Shown here: in pieces, positions 56,527 to 64,000 of the stretch
Numbering within the stretch: the stretch's first letter is position 1
Layout: each line of letters starts with the position of its first letter
Source: Schaalia sp. 19OD2882
Lineage (GTDB): Bacteria; Actinomycetota; Actinomycetes; Actinomycetales; Actinomycetaceae
Length of the DNA stretch: 64,000 nucleotides
Direction: 5' to 3'
Assembly (NCBI RefSeq): GCF_018986735.1
Contig: NZ_CP065521.1
Span: forward strand, 62,001-126,000
Position numbers and translations under genes: made by a program
Notes under the pieces: model-generated
Told to the model about the DNA's origin: nothing
Databases searched by the model: none
The model's input: the letters and a program-made list of their open reading frames with translations, nothing else

Positions 56527-58322
56527 CGATGCTCGATTCCTTGCGAAGCCGCGGGTGCGGGTCCAGGTGCGGGTTCATGTGAGGGGCCGATGACGTCCTC
56601 CGGGCGCCCGACGGCGACGATCCTTCCGCGGGAGAGTCTGACGACCCGGTCCGCGCTTGCGGCCACTTCCATGCGGTGGGTGACCAGGACGAGGGTCATG
56701 TCGGGAAAGGCTCGGCGCACGCCGGACAGGACGCGGGCCTCGGTGTGTGAATCCAATGCCGATGTGGACTCGTCGAGGATGAGGACCCGTGGCCGTTTGA
56801 CGAGGGCGCGGGCGATGGCCAGGCGCTGTCGTTGTCCACCGGAAAGATTGGCTCCCGCTTCTTCGACGAAGAGTTCAAGGTCGTCACGGCATGCACCTGT
56901 GTCCGAGGGTGTGGTGGCGGCTCGGGTCTCGTGGAGTGCGTGAGCACCGGCGAGGGTCAATGCACTGAGCATGTCGTCCCGGGTCGCCGTGGGGGCTGCT
57001 GCGGCGAGGATCTCTTCAACGGTGCCGGGGAAGATCACGGGGGACTGGGGCACCAGGGAGATCGTCGAGGGAATGTCGACATCGGTCGTGGGCTCGCCGC
57101 CGATCGTGATGCTCCCCTCGGTGGGGGAGTCGAGACCGAGGATCATGCCGATGAGCGTCGATTTGCCTGAACCCGAACCACCGATGATCGCGAGGAATCG
57201 CCCTTGAGGGATCCGCACGGAGGCATCGCTCAGCGCAGGCACGGTCGCGCCCTCGTAGGTGTAGGAGACGCCACTGGCCTCGATGTCGGCAGGAACGCCC
57301 TCTGGCAGTGCGCGACGATCATGCCCGACGGCAGCCGAGCCGGGGACGTCGGGGCGCTCGGCATGGAAGACTTCGTGAATCCGCGTCGCAGCGCTCAAGC
57401 CGAAATATCCCGCATGGAAGGCGTTGGCGAGGTCACGAAGCGGCCGGAAGACTTCAATGGACAACAGGGTGATGAAGAAGAGCCGGTCGACACCGTAGGA
57501 ACCTTGACGGACCTCCAGAGAAGCGATGAGGAGTGCGATGGCAGGGCCCAGAACCATGACCGCGGCGGAGGCGCCGGTTTCTCCGAGCGAGACGCGCAGT
57601 TGCGACAGGGTTGTTCGCAGCAGTTCCTCCGAGCGCGCCGCAAGTCTGCGTCCGTAGGTTCGGCTCGCTCCGAAGGACTTCAGGGTCTCCATCCCCATCA
57701 TCGCATCGACGAAGTCGCTGTTGAGATCGGCGTACGCCTCCCAGTGGGCTTGGCCCTCCTCGGCAAGAGCGCGGTCCCACAGTCGTGGCACGAGGAAGGT
57801 GGCTGTTGCGCACACGAAGAGTGTCACGCCGATGATCGGGCTGACGGTGCCGATCCACAGGCACAGGGAGGCGGCCGTCAGCGCCGTGACCGCGATCTGA
57901 GGGATGTAGGAGCCGAAGTAGGGTTCGATGGCTTCGACTCCGTCGACCATCAGCGATTCGAGTGCTCCGGCGCGCGATGAACTCAGCCGCATGGGCCCTC
58001 GCTCTGCGATGTCGGCGAGGATCCTTCGTCGCAGATTGACCTTGAGGGTCAGGCCGACCCTGTTCACCACGTGGGCTCGCAAGAGGCCGAGGAGAGGAAT
58101 GAGGACCAGAAGTGCGGCGAGGACACAGATCAGGCCCGTCAACGCTGCGGGGGAGCGCCGCCCCAACAACTCGGAGAAGATCATCGAGTTGACGAATGCG
58201 CCTGCGACCAAGGCGCCGCTGCTCGCCACGCCGGTGAGAACCGGTGCAATGAGGATTGTCGGGCTGACTCCTGCTGCGTCGAAGACCGCGCGTTGGCGGG
58301 CTCCTGCTCTTCGAGTGCTCAT
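56523..58322 (-). CDS. ABC transporter half with fused membrane and ATPase domains (first half)
   Basis: The 599-residue protein has a membrane domain (about 20-320) and an ATPase with Walker A IGGSGSGKST (about 373-382), signature LSGGQRQRLAIARAL and Walker B VLILDESTSALD. The switch is VTHRMEV. Both halves have intact catalytic residues. It starts with ATG 27 bases after the binding-protein gene and overlaps its partner by four bases. N-terminal siderophore-interacting or C39 domains are absent, so it is neither a canonical IrtA nor a bacteriocin-processing exporter. Confidence 0.85.
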   Translation of the reverse strand: MSTRRAGARQRAVFDAAGVSPTILIAPVLTGVASSGALVAGAFVNSMIFSELLGRRSPAALTGLICVLAALLVLIPLLGLLRAHVVNRVGLTLKVNLRRRILADIAERGPMRLSSSRAGALESLMVDGVEAIEPYFGSYIPQIAVTALTAASLCLWIGTVSPIIGVTLFVCATATFLVPRLWDRALAEEGQAHWEAYADLNSDFVDAMMGMETLKSFGASRTYGRRLAARSEELLRTTLSQLRVSLGETGASAAVMVLGPAIALLIASLEVRQGSYGVDRLFFITLLSIEVFRPLRDLANAFHAGYFGLSAATRIHEVFHAERPDVPGSAAVGHDRRALPEGVPADIEASGVSYTYEGATVPALSDASVRIPQGRFLAIIGGSGSGKSTLIGMILGLDSPTEGSITIGGEPTTDVDIPSTISLVPQSPVIFPGTVEEILAAAAPTATRDDMLSALTLAGAHALHETRAATTPSDTGACRDDLELFVEEAGANLSGGQRQRLAIARALVKRPRVLILDESTSALDSHTEARVLSGVRRAFPDMTLVLVTHRMEVAASADRVVRLSRGRIVAVGRPEDVIGPSHEPAPGPAPAASQGIEHR

Positions 58323-58349
58323 TGTCTTCCCCAGGGCCTCTTCTTCGTC

Positions 58350-59384
58350 TCAGTGTTCCGAGAGCACCTTCACGAGTTCGCCAGCGGCGTCGATCGCTTC
58401 GACGGTCGGGTAAGCGGCTCCTGAGGGCAGCTCAATGATCCTCTTGTTCCGGAAGGCCGTCGTTTCCGTCATTCCCGGGATCTTTTTCATCCGGGCGATC
58501 GAGTCCTCAAGGGTGATTCCGCTTTCGCCGGTGGTGACGACGATGACATCCGGGTTGGCCTTGACGATGGCTTCAGGTGAAATGGCGCCGTTGAACATCG
58601 CGTCGTAGCCCGGGTCGACGACGTTCTTCAGGTTCGCGGCCTTGAAGACTCCCTGGATCGTTGAATTCGCGCCATAGGCGAAGAGCTCGTCCGAGGAATC
58701 CCAGTAGTACACGCCTGCCACCTTGAGCTCGGGAAGCTTCGCCCCCGCGCTCCGGGCAGCGGCAAGGTCCTTGTCCATGGCGCTGGCGTTCTCGTCGGCC
58801 TTCTCCTTCGTGTTGAAAAGCGCTCCGAGTTCGCGGACGTGGGCGGGGATCGCGTCGAGATCGGAGAAGTTGCTCGACGTGTCGGCGAAGGCGTATGAGC
58901 AACTGTTGGGGGGCATCACGGCCATGATGTGGTTGTTCTTGAGATTGTCGATGGCGAGATCGCCCTCACCGAGGGCCGATCCGTACATCATGTCCGGACG
59001 CAGTTCGAGGACGTGCTCGAAGCTGATGCTCCCGTGACCCTGTCCGCCGCCCGATGCCACCTCCTCGACCCCGGGCAGAGCCTTGAGCTCCCTGTCGATC
59101 CTGGAGCCGTAGAGGGCTCCGTGTTCGCCGAAGCGCGCGACCATCTTCTCCGCGGCGCCGGCGGAGATGATGTTCGCAACCCCCTCTCGACCTGCGCCGA
59201 TGATTCGCATGGGTTCGCGGTCGACAACGACCTCCTGTCCGCAGAAGGAGGCCTTCATCGGGTAGGCGGCGCTCGAGGACGCGCTCGCCGACGGGTCAGG
59301 GGTGGTGGAGCCGCTCGTCGAGCAGCCCACGAGTGCGAGGGTTGCGCATGCCGCGATCGCCAGCAGGAGGGATTTGAGTGTCAA
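58350..59384 (-). CDS. Siderophore/metal-complex ABC transporter binding lipoprotein
   Basis: The 344-residue protein has a lipobox LVGC (about residue 21), a Ser-rich linker and the helical-backbone TroA/FepB-type fold. Typical elements are REPMRIIGAGREGVANIISAGA, LELRPDMMYG and ANPDVIVVTTGESGITLEDSIARMKKIPG. It would capture a metal chelate, vitamin B12-like or heme-like ligand outside the cell. The start is TTG 59384 behind GAAGGAAG; weak initiation is odd for a binding protein. It lies 12 bases after the ATPase gene. Confidence 0.86.
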   Translation of the reverse strand: MTLKSLLLAIAACATLALVGCSTSGSTTPDPSASASSSAAYPMKASFCGQEVVVDREPMRIIGAGREGVANIISAGAAEKMVARFGEHGALYGSRIDRELKALPGVEEVASGGGQGHGSISFEHVLELRPDMMYGSALGEGDLAIDNLKNNHIMAVMPPNSCSYAFADTSSNFSDLDAIPAHVRELGALFNTKEKADENASAMDKDLAAARSAGAKLPELKVAGVYYWDSSDELFAYGANSTIQGVFKAANLKNVVDPGYDAMFNGAISPEAIVKANPDVIVVTTGESGITLEDSIARMKKIPGMTETTAFRNKRIIELPSGAAYPTVEAIDAAGELVKVLSEH

Positions 59385-59396
59385 TGTGACTTCCTT

Positions 59397-60179
59397 CTAT
59401 CGAGTGGTTGATGTGAAGAGGAATTGTGGTTTTCCGCAGTGTTCGATCCGTGAGACCGCGACGCCGTACAGTTCGGCGATGGTGTCTTCGACCAGGACGT
59501 CCTCGGCGGTGCCGACTGCGCACAGGCGACCTGCGTCCAGGACATGGATCCGGTCGCAGTAGCGCGCAGCCATGTTGAGGTCGTGGAGGACGACGATCAC
59601 GGTTCGGCCCAGACCGCGCAGCAGGGAGAGGACCTCGTGCTGATAGCGGACGTCGAGATGGTTCGTGGGCTCGTCGAGCAGAATGCACCGGCTCCCCTGG
59701 GCAAGAGCCCTGGCGATGACAACCCGCTGACGCTCCCCTCCGGAGAGTTCGTCGGAGCGCCGGTCGCGTTTGTCGAGCATTCCGACCGCCTCAAGGGCCT
59801 CCAGGGCCAGGGCTCGGTCCTGGTCGTCGTAGGGGCAGAAGTCGGACAGGAAAGGCATGCGTCCCAGTAGAACCTCGTCGAGGACGCTCATCCGATGAGG
59901 GATGAACGACTGTTGGACGACGACACTGATTTCCCGGGAGATCTCGTGGGGCCTGAGGGCGGCAAGTGGCCGATCGTTGAGGAGGACGTGCCCACGGGTC
60001 GGGGACAGGCCTCTGTACATCGTGCGCAGCAGTGTGGTCTTTCCGGATCCATTCGGACCGACAAGGCCGTTCATCGCTCCGTGGGGGACGTCGATGCTGA
60101 TGGAGTCGAGGGCGAGGGTCTGCCCGTACGCCACGCTGAGATCTTCGATCCGGAAAACGGGGGACTGAGTGGTCGTCAT
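59397..60179 (-). CDS. Siderophore/metal-complex ABC transporter ATPase (FecE-like)
   Basis: The 260-residue ATPase has Walker A GPNGSGKTT (about 40-48), signature LSGGERQRVVIARAL (about 144-158) and Walker B CILLDEPTNHLDVRYQHEVL, the FecE/BtuD-family sequence. The switch His is in VLHDLNMAARYCD. It energises the FecCD-type permease, which it overlaps by four bases. Confidence 0.92.
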   Translation of the reverse strand: MTTTQSPVFRIEDLSVAYGQTLALDSISIDVPHGAMNGLVGPNGSGKTTLLRTMYRGLSPTRGHVLLNDRPLAALRPHEISREISVVVQQSFIPHRMSVLDEVLLGRMPFLSDFCPYDDQDRALALEALEAVGMLDKRDRRSDELSGGERQRVVIARALAQGSRCILLDEPTNHLDVRYQHEVLSLLRGLGRTVIVVLHDLNMAARYCDRIHVLDAGRLCAVGTAEDVLVEDTIAELYGVAVSRIEHCGKPQFLFTSTTR

Positions 60180-61288
60180 TCGTCATTCCTTGCATCGCGC
60201 CCGATGAGGAGCATGAGGAGTGGGGCTCCCAGGAGGGCGGTGATGACGCCGATGGACATTTCTCCGGGGGCCACGGCGACTCTTGCCACGAGGTCGGCGA
60301 GGAGGATGATGATGGCGCCGGTCAGGGCGCAGGCCAAGGCGGAGCGTCTGAAGATTCCTCCGTGCATCCGTTTGGCCAGGTGTGGGACGACGAGGCCGAT
60401 GAACCCGATCGTCCCGGTCAGCGAGACGAGGAAGGCGACGACGAGGGAGATGAGGAGGAAGACGAGGAAGCGCTGGCGGTTCGGGTTGATTCCGAGGGTG
60501 CGTGCGATGTCGTCGCCCAGTGAGAGGGCGTCGATGCGCCGTCCGATGATGATGAATCCGAGGATCCCGCATCCGCTGGCGGCAGTCGCAATGGCGACTT
60601 CTGTCCAATGGCTTCCGGCCAGGGAGCCCAGCATCCAGAAGACGACGGATCTCGTTGTCGTCGGATCCTTTGCGAGCATGATGATGAGGCTGGTGAGTGC
60701 GGAGAAGAAGAAGTTCACCGCCATTCCGGCGAATATCACCCGGGTGTTCGTGAGCCTTCCGGCGCTTCTGGCCAAACCCATGACGAGGGCGAGCGAGATG
60801 AGTGAACCGATGAAGGCTCCTGTGCCGACTCCGATGCGGATGGGTCCCCCAACCGTGTGCAGTCCGAAGACCATGACCGCCGCCGCCCCTGTTGATGCTC
60901 CTGCGGAGATCCCGAGGATGTAGGGGTCGGCAAGGACGTTGCGGAGCGTCGACTGGGCAGCCAGGCCACTGATGGCCAGCCCTGCCCCGCATGCGGCGCC
61001 GACGAGGGCGCGCGGAAGACGGGTGCTCCAGATGATGCCTTCGTCGACGGGGCCGGGAGCGGGAAGAATGCTCCACTCCCACGGGGTCAGGTGTTCGAGG
61101 ACGATCCTCAGTGTGACTCCCGGAGGGATCGAGACCGCTCCGATGCCGCACGCCAAGAGCAGCGAGGTGAGCAGAAGGATGACGAGGAGGGTGTCGATGC
61201 CCACGGCGCGGGCCCGCGTGGCGAGGCGCTCACGACGCTCCTGCTCATCCACGACGGTGCTGGGCAAGGGGATGGGGACCTCAGGCAT
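60176..61288 (-). CDS. Siderophore/metal-complex ABC transporter permease (FecCD family)
   Basis: The 370-residue permease has about ten helices with family motifs TRLPRALVGAACGAGLAISG, ADPYILGISAGASTGAA (about 140-156), VFWMLGSL and GFIGLVVPHLAKRMHG (about 300-315). FecCD permeases work as homodimers and import iron siderophores, heme or cobalamin. It overlaps the YcaO stop by eight bases, so the importer and the peptide-modifying enzyme are translationally coupled. Confidence 0.92.
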   Translation of the reverse strand: MPEVPIPLPSTVVDEQERRERLATRARAVGIDTLLVILLLTSLLLACGIGAVSIPPGVTLRIVLEHLTPWEWSILPAPGPVDEGIIWSTRLPRALVGAACGAGLAISGLAAQSTLRNVLADPYILGISAGASTGAAAVMVFGLHTVGGPIRIGVGTGAFIGSLISLALVMGLARSAGRLTNTRVIFAGMAVNFFFSALTSLIIMLAKDPTTTRSVVFWMLGSLAGSHWTEVAIATAASGCGILGFIIIGRRIDALSLGDDIARTLGINPNRQRFLVFLLISLVVAFLVSLTGTIGFIGLVVPHLAKRMHGGIFRRSALACALTGAIIILLADLVARVAVAPGEMSIGVITALLGAPLLMLLIGRDARNDE

Positions 61289-63404
61289 GGGGAAGGGGGA
61301 ATCGATTGAGCTGGTCGGGGGTCTGCGCCCTGTCGTGCAGTCCCATCCGGTGGTAGGCGTTGAGTATCCGCCCTCGGCCCAGCGTGATGTCTCCTGCGGG
61401 GAAGTTCGGGACGAGGCCGGGAACGAGGACGCGCATCACGGTGCCGTGACACGCTCGGATGTCGGGGGTGGTCACGTCGACGGTGAGTATTTCGTACCCG
61501 GCTGCCTCCAACTTGTCGCGATAGTAGGCCGAGCAGCGCGACTCGCCTTCGTCCACCGGGTAGTGGGAGGCGGGGACTTCCGGGCGGTCGAGGTGGGGCG
61601 AGCGTTCTGCCTGCGCCCTGGGATCGAGATTGAGTTGCTGTTGGATCATGAGGTCGTGGACGGAGTCGTAGTCCCAGTTGATGGTGTCCAGGTAGGCGCG
61701 GTCCTGCCTGTGGGGCAGCGCCATGTTCGGCGACAACTCCATCCTCTCGATGGCCGTGAACATCCGTCCTTCGGGGTTGAGGAGGTCGATCGCCCCGTCG
61801 AACAGGGTGGCGGCCTCGGTGACGGCTTTGAGAGCGGCCTTGTCGAGGGTCGGCCTGCAGGAGAATCCGATGTTGCAGGTGCGGTGGTGGTCATTGCGCA
61901 GGACTGCGGCGACGACGGGGATGCGGAACTCGTTCGGGAGGATGAAGAAGGTGAGGCTGAATCCTTTGGCCTTGAACTGCTCAACGACCTCGTCGACGCT
62001 CTTGGTGGAAAGCGCAACAGGATTGATCGTCGGCTTCGAGTGCCACCAGATCATGGTGGCGTCACGCTCGATGATCTCCTCGAGGCCGTTGACGAGAGCC
62101 CCTTCCGTGTCATGTCCGGCGGCGATCCCCGCGTAGGGGACCGGAGCGATCCGAGGGAATGAGGAGACGGGTTCCCCCAGGATCGTTCCCGTGCGGTTGT
62201 AGTTGACGTGAACCATGGACACGGGGACGAGCTCTTCACGATCGCGCGTGAGGTTGTGCGCCGGCATCCATGGGATGCGTGTCGAGCGTGTGAAGGGTGC
62301 GAATCGAAAACCGGGCTGCGCATGCTGATCGGGGGAGAAGAGGACGAAGTTCTCCGGGGCGACCGGGTGAAGGCCCGAGGACACGAGGGTGTCGTAGTCG
62401 TCGATGACGAAGGAATCGGAGTTGATGACATTGACGCAGTACCGTTCGATTGCTTCTCCCACCGCGGAGCGTCGTGCCTCGTCCACGTCGTCGATGGCGC
62501 TTCCTTGGCAGACGGTGTTGTTGCTCCACTGGCTGATGACGCGAATGTCCGTGACATCGGATTGGACAGTGGTCACGCATTCTGGAAGGGCTTCGTGGTG
62601 GCTGATCGTGCGAAGGCGCGTGACGATGCCGGCGAGTTCGTCGCAGAACGCATCGGAATGAATGTCAATGATCGAAGGCGCGTCCTCGTATCCTTTCCAC
62701 GTCAACCAAGGCACGAGGATCCGGTCGCGCCTGAGTGCGGAAAGCATGTTGATTGTCGTCCAGCCCAGCGCGGATGCCGCGCCTTCGCCCCGCGTGCGCG
62801 AGATGCGTGCTTCGAAGAGGGAATCGGGGTTCTCCTCCAGGCGTTGGCGGACGAGGTCCACGCTGGGAGGGCGTAGCGTCGCCGATGTTGCCCGGGGGAC
62901 GAGGCTCGCTGCGGTCAGACGCGCTTCCAAATGCTTGTACACATGAGGGAATCGCGGGCTCGACAGTGGGCCGAGGTAGAGCTCGGGGAATCGGACGAAG
63001 AGGGCGAGAAAGGATGCTCCGGCGCTCAGAGCGCGTTCTTCGACCTTGATCGCTCCGGGGAGGTCCGGGGTCGCCGAGTAGTGAAGGACGATCGTGGCCG
63101 CACAGAGGTCTTCGGCCTCGAAGAAGCATGCCGTGGTCATCGTGCGTGAGCAGGCCTTGGAGAGGCTGGTCGGCGCCGGGTGGTCGGTGACGAGAATCGG
63201 GTTGGCCTTCTCGGGAAGGTTGATCGTGAGGGACAGGGGACGGGAGGGGAGCGGAAGGGCGACGGGTGGGCACCAACCGATTGCTTCGAGATCACTGAGG
63301 GTGCCTCCGAGGAGTACCCCGTCGGATCTGCGGGCGCAGGAGTCGTGTACGCCGTTTTCGGACGGCCAGAGTTGGACGAGGCCCTTTCCGCTTCCCTGCC
63401 CCAT
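61281..63404 (-). CDS. YcaO-family peptide cyclodehydratase/modifying enzyme
   Basis: The 707-residue protein has an N-terminal region (about 1-250) with the size and position of the leader-binding part of TOMM cyclodehydratases. A YcaO domain follows (about 270-690). ATP/Mg residues are in SAVGEAIERY (about 313-322) and LEEIIERDA (about 441-449). The C-terminus ends FPLPHA, a reduced form of the Pro-rich PxPxP tail typical of azole-forming YcaO proteins. These enzymes activate backbone amides with ATP to make azolines, amidines or thioamides. It starts four bases after a 43-codon peptide gene. No azoline dehydrogenase or leader peptidase is seen in the window. Confidence 0.85.
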   Translation of the reverse strand: MGQGSGKGLVQLWPSENGVHDSCARRSDGVLLGGTLSDLEAIGWCPPVALPLPSRPLSLTINLPEKANPILVTDHPAPTSLSKACSRTMTTACFFEAEDLCAATIVLHYSATPDLPGAIKVEERALSAGASFLALFVRFPELYLGPLSSPRFPHVYKHLEARLTAASLVPRATSATLRPPSVDLVRQRLEENPDSLFEARISRTRGEGAASALGWTTINMLSALRRDRILVPWLTWKGYEDAPSIIDIHSDAFCDELAGIVTRLRTISHHEALPECVTTVQSDVTDIRVISQWSNNTVCQGSAIDDVDEARRSAVGEAIERYCVNVINSDSFVIDDYDTLVSSGLHPVAPENFVLFSPDQHAQPGFRFAPFTRSTRIPWMPAHNLTRDREELVPVSMVHVNYNRTGTILGEPVSSFPRIAPVPYAGIAAGHDTEGALVNGLEEIIERDATMIWWHSKPTINPVALSTKSVDEVVEQFKAKGFSLTFFILPNEFRIPVVAAVLRNDHHRTCNIGFSCRPTLDKAALKAVTEAATLFDGAIDLLNPEGRMFTAIERMELSPNMALPHRQDRAYLDTINWDYDSVHDLMIQQQLNLDPRAQAERSPHLDRPEVPASHYPVDEGESRCSAYYRDKLEAAGYEILTVDVTTPDIRACHGTVMRVLVPGLVPNFPAGDITLGRGRILNAYHRMGLHDRAQTPDQLNRFPLPHA

Positions 63405-63408
63405 GTGC

Positions 63409-63540
63409 TCAGTCTTCGAGTTCGGCGGTGAGCTGGTAGGCGGAGGTCGGGTGGATTCCCGGGTGGTGGTTGGAGTTGGGCGCGAGGATCGCGTCTTCGC
63501 GGCTGGTTTCAGTGATTTCGCTGACAGTCTTGTCGCTCAA
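63409..63540 (-). CDS. Putative 43-residue RiPP precursor peptide
   Basis: A TTG at 63540 with an excellent AAGGAGG six bases upstream opens a 43-codon frame ending four bases before the YcaO ATG. The first 20 residues are acidic and polar (MSDKTVSEITETSREDAILA), like a leader. The second half has PNSNHHPGIHPTSAY and then an acidic tail LTAELED. It has Ser, Thr and three His but no Cys. Position, strong ribosome site and composition make it the likely YcaO substrate. It is too short for most gene callers. The modified residues and cleavage site are unknown. Confidence 0.7.
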   Translation of the reverse strand: MSDKTVSEITETSREDAILAPNSNHHPGIHPTSAYQLTAELED

Positions 63541-63572
63541 GGTGAGCCTCCTTCATGTGATGCCTGCATGAA

Positions 63573-63588
63573 CTTAGTGCGCACTAAG
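63573..63588. promoter_or_regulatory. Perfect 16-bp palindrome, probable TetR-type operator
   Basis: CTTAGTGCGCACTAAG reads the same on both strands. It lies between the YcaO-operon promoter region and the peptide gene, 33 bases before the TTG start. Size and symmetry suit a TetR dimer, and a TetR-family gene begins at 63902 on the other strand. Confidence 0.6.
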
Positions 63589-63607
63589 CAAAGTGAGTCT
63601 AACCTAA
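63589..63607 (-). promoter_or_regulatory. DtxR/IdeR-like iron box overlapping a -10 element
   Basis: On the minus strand the 19-mer starts TTAGGTTAGACT and matches the DtxR/IdeR consensus at 14 of 19 positions, with the whole first nine bases identical. TAGACT inside it can serve as the -10 box of the YcaO operon. Binding of an iron-loaded repressor here would switch the operon off in iron-rich conditions. Confidence 0.55.
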
Positions 63608-63844
63608 AACCTCTTCCGCTGGTAGTGTCCGATGGGACCCGGCCCGGTTGCCCGCCGACGTCGCCGCGGTGGATCCGGCCGAGGGTCCGTCCAGCGCTCA
63701 GGCACCCCTCGGCGCTGCGAGCGGTTGATTGTCACCTGCACCCTCTGACCTGCGGAAACACTGCTTCTGGACGGCGGGACGGGTGAGCGTCGCCGGGGGT
63801 TGCGACTTCAGGTGCGGGTTGCACAGGGCGCGGCATGTGGAACG

Positions 63845-63884
63845 ATGGATACTGAGAATTGAAACAATGGATACCGAGAATTGA
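63845..63884 (+). repeat. Two 18-bp direct repeats before the TetR-family gene
   Basis: ATGGATACTGAGAATTGA (63845-63862) recurs with one change at 63867-63884, a 22-base period (two helical turns). They lie 18 bases before the TetR start and may be its operator or activator sites. Confidence 0.6.
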
Positions 63885-63901
63885 TCCGAGGAAGGAGAGT
63901 C

Positions 63902-64000
63902 ATGTCCCAGGGCAATGGCGCCAAACGAGGGCCCGGGCGGCCACGCGCAGGCAGTGAGGACAAGCGGGCCCGAGTCCTTGCCGAGGCCCTGACCCTGTTC
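63902..64000 (+). CDS. TetR-family regulator, N-terminal part (cut by window end)
   Basis: The first 33 residues have GRPRAGSEDKRARVLAEALTLF, matching the basic arm and first helix of TetR/AcrR regulators (R..IL.AA..LF). ATG 63902 follows GAAGGAGAG. The gene diverges from the YcaO operon and probably regulates it, itself, or both. The rest lies outside the window. Confidence 0.75.
   Translation, partial: MSQGNGAKRGPGRPRAGSEDKRARVLAEALTLF

Noticed and set aside
54778..58322. Bacteriocin ABC exporter with built-in leader peptidase
   Set aside because: Neither half has an N-terminal C39 peptidase domain; both begin directly with membrane segments.

Overview
The window is a stretch of high-GC actinobacterial chromosome. 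The actinobacterial rpsF-ssb-rpsR-rplI and dnaB neighbourhood, frequent GTG starts, a LAxTG sorting signal and TTGTCCACA-type DnaA boxes point to the Actinomycetaceae (Actinomyces/Schaalia-like). That placement is inference from gene content. There is no phage, plasmid backbone, CRISPR array or rRNA operon.

Layout. 1-4.3 kb: a NYN-domain nuclease and a glycine betaine/choline-type ABC importer on the minus strand, whose leader contains a broken quinone oxidoreductase N-terminus. 4.5-8.6 kb: 6-phosphogluconate dehydrogenase and a bifunctional penicillin-binding protein. 8.7-14.1 kb: rplI, rpsR, ssb and rpsF, a MATE exporter, a 640-bp spacer crowded with DnaA-box-like sites, and dnaB. 14.2-25 kb: envelope genes (a proline/glutamine-repeat membrane protein, RarD, a cold-shock protein, a large FG-GAP surface protein, tRNA-Leu, a polysaccharide deacetylase lipoprotein). 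25-29 kb: an SLC13 carboxylate/sulfate transporter coupled to a soluble histidine kinase and a receiver-only regulator.

29-54.8 kb is a sugar-catabolic island. One module pairs a ribokinase-family kinase with a two-permease sugar ABC importer, an RpiB/LacAB-like isomerase and a LacI repressor. A second module is for xylose: a ROK repressor, xylA, xylB and a XylFGH-type importer. A third has a mannitol dehydrogenase-like enzyme, a PfkB kinase and a divergent XylA-like isomerase. A GntR regulator and a glycerate kinase close the island. Between the modules lie decayed accessory genes: a frameshifted Abi_2 gene flanked by 50-bp direct repeats of the ROK gene's 3' end, and a decayed WXG100-like/toxin-type locus with a duplicated small downstream gene.

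54.8-64 kb is the most striking region. A minus-strand operon encodes a 43-residue His/Pro-containing peptide that is absent from the supplied ORF set, a YcaO-family peptide-modifying enzyme, a siderophore-type ABC importer (permease, ATPase, binding lipoprotein) and a heterodimeric ABC transporter. Its promoter region carries a DtxR/IdeR-like iron box and a perfect 16-bp palindrome, and a divergent TetR-family gene runs off the window end. The simplest reading is an iron-regulated ribosomally made, YcaO-modified peptide that binds a metal and is re-imported. This is a hypothesis. The peptide-modification-import linkage is seen in the gene order; the chemistry is not.

Two window-scale patterns are also reported. 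The 10-mer GACGAGGGCG occurs 26 times by hand count on the two strands. Stable hairpins follow the first gene of each sugar operon.
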